DNA of 64,000 bases from Actinosynnema sp. ALI-1.44 (lineage in GTDB: Bacteria > Actinomycetota > Actinomycetes > Mycobacteriales > Pseudonocardiaceae): contig NZ_MTQO01000049.1 in the NCBI RefSeq assembly GCF_001984155.1, positions 1-64,000 of the forward strand, read 5' to 3'. Position numbers and translations under genes: made by a program. Positions 63,398-64,000 of the stretch are shown here, piece by piece. The notes beneath the pieces were generated by a model that searched no databases, was not told the origin of the DNA, and saw nothing but the letters and a program-made list of their open reading frames with translations. Position 1 is the stretch's first letter. Every line of letters starts with the position of its first letter.

Positions 63398-64000
63398 CTA
63401 TCTTTCCTTGATCTGGTCCCAGAGCTGCTGGAACCACGGCTGCTGCGGTCCTGGGACGGGCGCGGGCGGCTGACCTGGCTGGACACCGGCGTCACCGGGC
63501 AGTTGGACCATGTACGGGGTCTCGCCGGGCATGACGTAGCGCAAACGCTTGCGCGCCTCGGCCAGGATCTGGGTCGGGTCGGACAGCTGGGCCTTGCGGG
63601 CCTCGAGCTCCTGCACCTTGACCCGCAGCTCGTCCTGGCGACGCTCCTGCGCCGCGACCTCGTCACGCTGCGACAGGTACGTCCGGAGCGGCACGGCGAT
63701 GGACAGGGCCAGCGCACAGACCACTGTCGCGACGATGGCCGCGCGGCGTGTGGTCGCCTGCCCCATCAGGGTCTTGGCGAACCGCGAGCGCTGCTTGGGC
63801 GCCGGACGCCTGCGCGGCGGCGGGCCGTCGCCGTCCGCCCTGGCCTGGGCCCGTGACGACGAGTACCGCGACCGTCTCGGCTCGGCGAGCGGTGGTTTCT
63901 CGTCCTGGGGCTTCGCCCCGGCCGACGGGGACTTCGACCCAGCCGACTTCGATCCGGCCGACTTCGACGAGCCGGGGCGGCGCCCGAACCGGCCACGCCG
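63398..64000 (-). CDS. FtsB/DivIC-like septum formation initiator (5' end beyond window)
   Basis: At least 200 codons are open to the window edge, so the start lies outside. The visible N-terminal about 78 residues are disordered and basic, with repeated SKSAG units (SSKSAGSKSAGSKSPSAG) and a run of arginines. One membrane helix follows (AAIVATVVCALALSIAVPLR), then the short coiled coil (QRDEVAAQERRQDELRVKVQ) and the DivIC end PTQILAEARKRLRYVMPGE. The Pro/Gln-rich tail ends DQIKER. FtsB-like proteins join FtsL and FtsQ in the divisome. The long disordered head is typical of the actinobacterial type (Rv1024). ATG 63766 would remove it. Confidence 0.88.
   Translation of the reverse strand, partial: RRGRFGRRPGSSKSAGSKSAGSKSPSAGAKPQDEKPPLAEPRRSRYSSSRAQARADGDGPPPRRRPAPKQRSRFAKTLMGQATTRRAAIVATVVCALALSIAVPLRTYLSQRDEVAAQERRQDELRVKVQELEARKAQLSDPTQILAEARKRLRYVMPGETPYMVQLPGDAGVQPGQPPAPVPGPQQPWFQQLWDQIKER

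Overview
The window is high-GC DNA from an actinomycete, most likely a member of the Pseudonocardiaceae (Amycolatopsis/Kibdelosporangium/Lentzea type). The evidence is a mycothiol pathway gene (mca), frequent GTG starts, mycobacterium-like gene order without mycolate genes, and many large secreted subtilases. Several blocks keep the Mycobacterium tuberculosis order: greA / DUF4307 / mca / small membrane protein at the left end, and ppx / lytic transglycosylase / DUF501 / FtsB-DivIC-like at the right end. Everything looks chromosomal. I see no insertion sequence, prophage, plasmid origin or CRISPR array.

Layout. 0.2-2.7 kb: mca block and greA. 2.7-6.3 kb: an overlapping MarR - 14-TM exporter - Lrp operon; the exporter carries three extra beta-sandwich repeats. 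6.4-6.6 kb: a frameshifted 3' remnant of 4-hydroxyphenylpyruvate dioxygenase. 6.6-9.3 kb: an ECF sigma factor fused to a zinc finger, membrane helix and outside domain, divergent from a GH1 glycosidase. 9.4-15.5 kb: transsulfuration genes metB and cbs on either side of three Pro/Gln/Gly-rich membrane proteins. 15.5-22 kb: M20 amidohydrolase, an unrecognised 310-aa protein, SGNH hydrolase, thiolase, coiled-coil protein, GNAT and a Bax-inhibitor-1-like protein. 22-32 kb: secreted deacetylase, CooC-like ATPase with an SCO5389-like partner, fatty acyl-CoA reductase, DivIVA-like coiled coil, EphD-like fusion with an alpha/beta hydrolase, methyltransferase, MerR and a small membrane protein.

32-39.4 kb: two tandem 1.2-kilo-residue secreted subtilases. 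39.7-45 kb: CtpE-type P-ATPase, zinc-finger membrane protein, ankyrin protein, an unusual 74-nt tRNA with a UAA anticodon, and NDH-2. 45-49 kb: a tightly overlapping DUF4129 / membrane / MoxR / DUF58 / membrane operon. 49-51 kb: UdgB and a serine carboxypeptidase with abutting divergent starts. 51.2-60.4 kb: an oligopeptide ABC transporter operon (oppA-B-C-D-F) whose last two genes are secreted subtilases, so extracellular proteolysis and peptide import appear to be one transcription unit. 60.5-64 kb: ppx, lytic transglycosylase, DUF501 and an FtsB-like gene cut by the window end.

A recurring feature is long, nearly perfect hairpins in intergenic gaps (6618, 9611, 20939, 23112, 24644, 39430, 51200). 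Two of them share the same core sequence 41 kb apart. Coding assignments rest on reading translated frames, overlap geometry and motifs; no database search was run.
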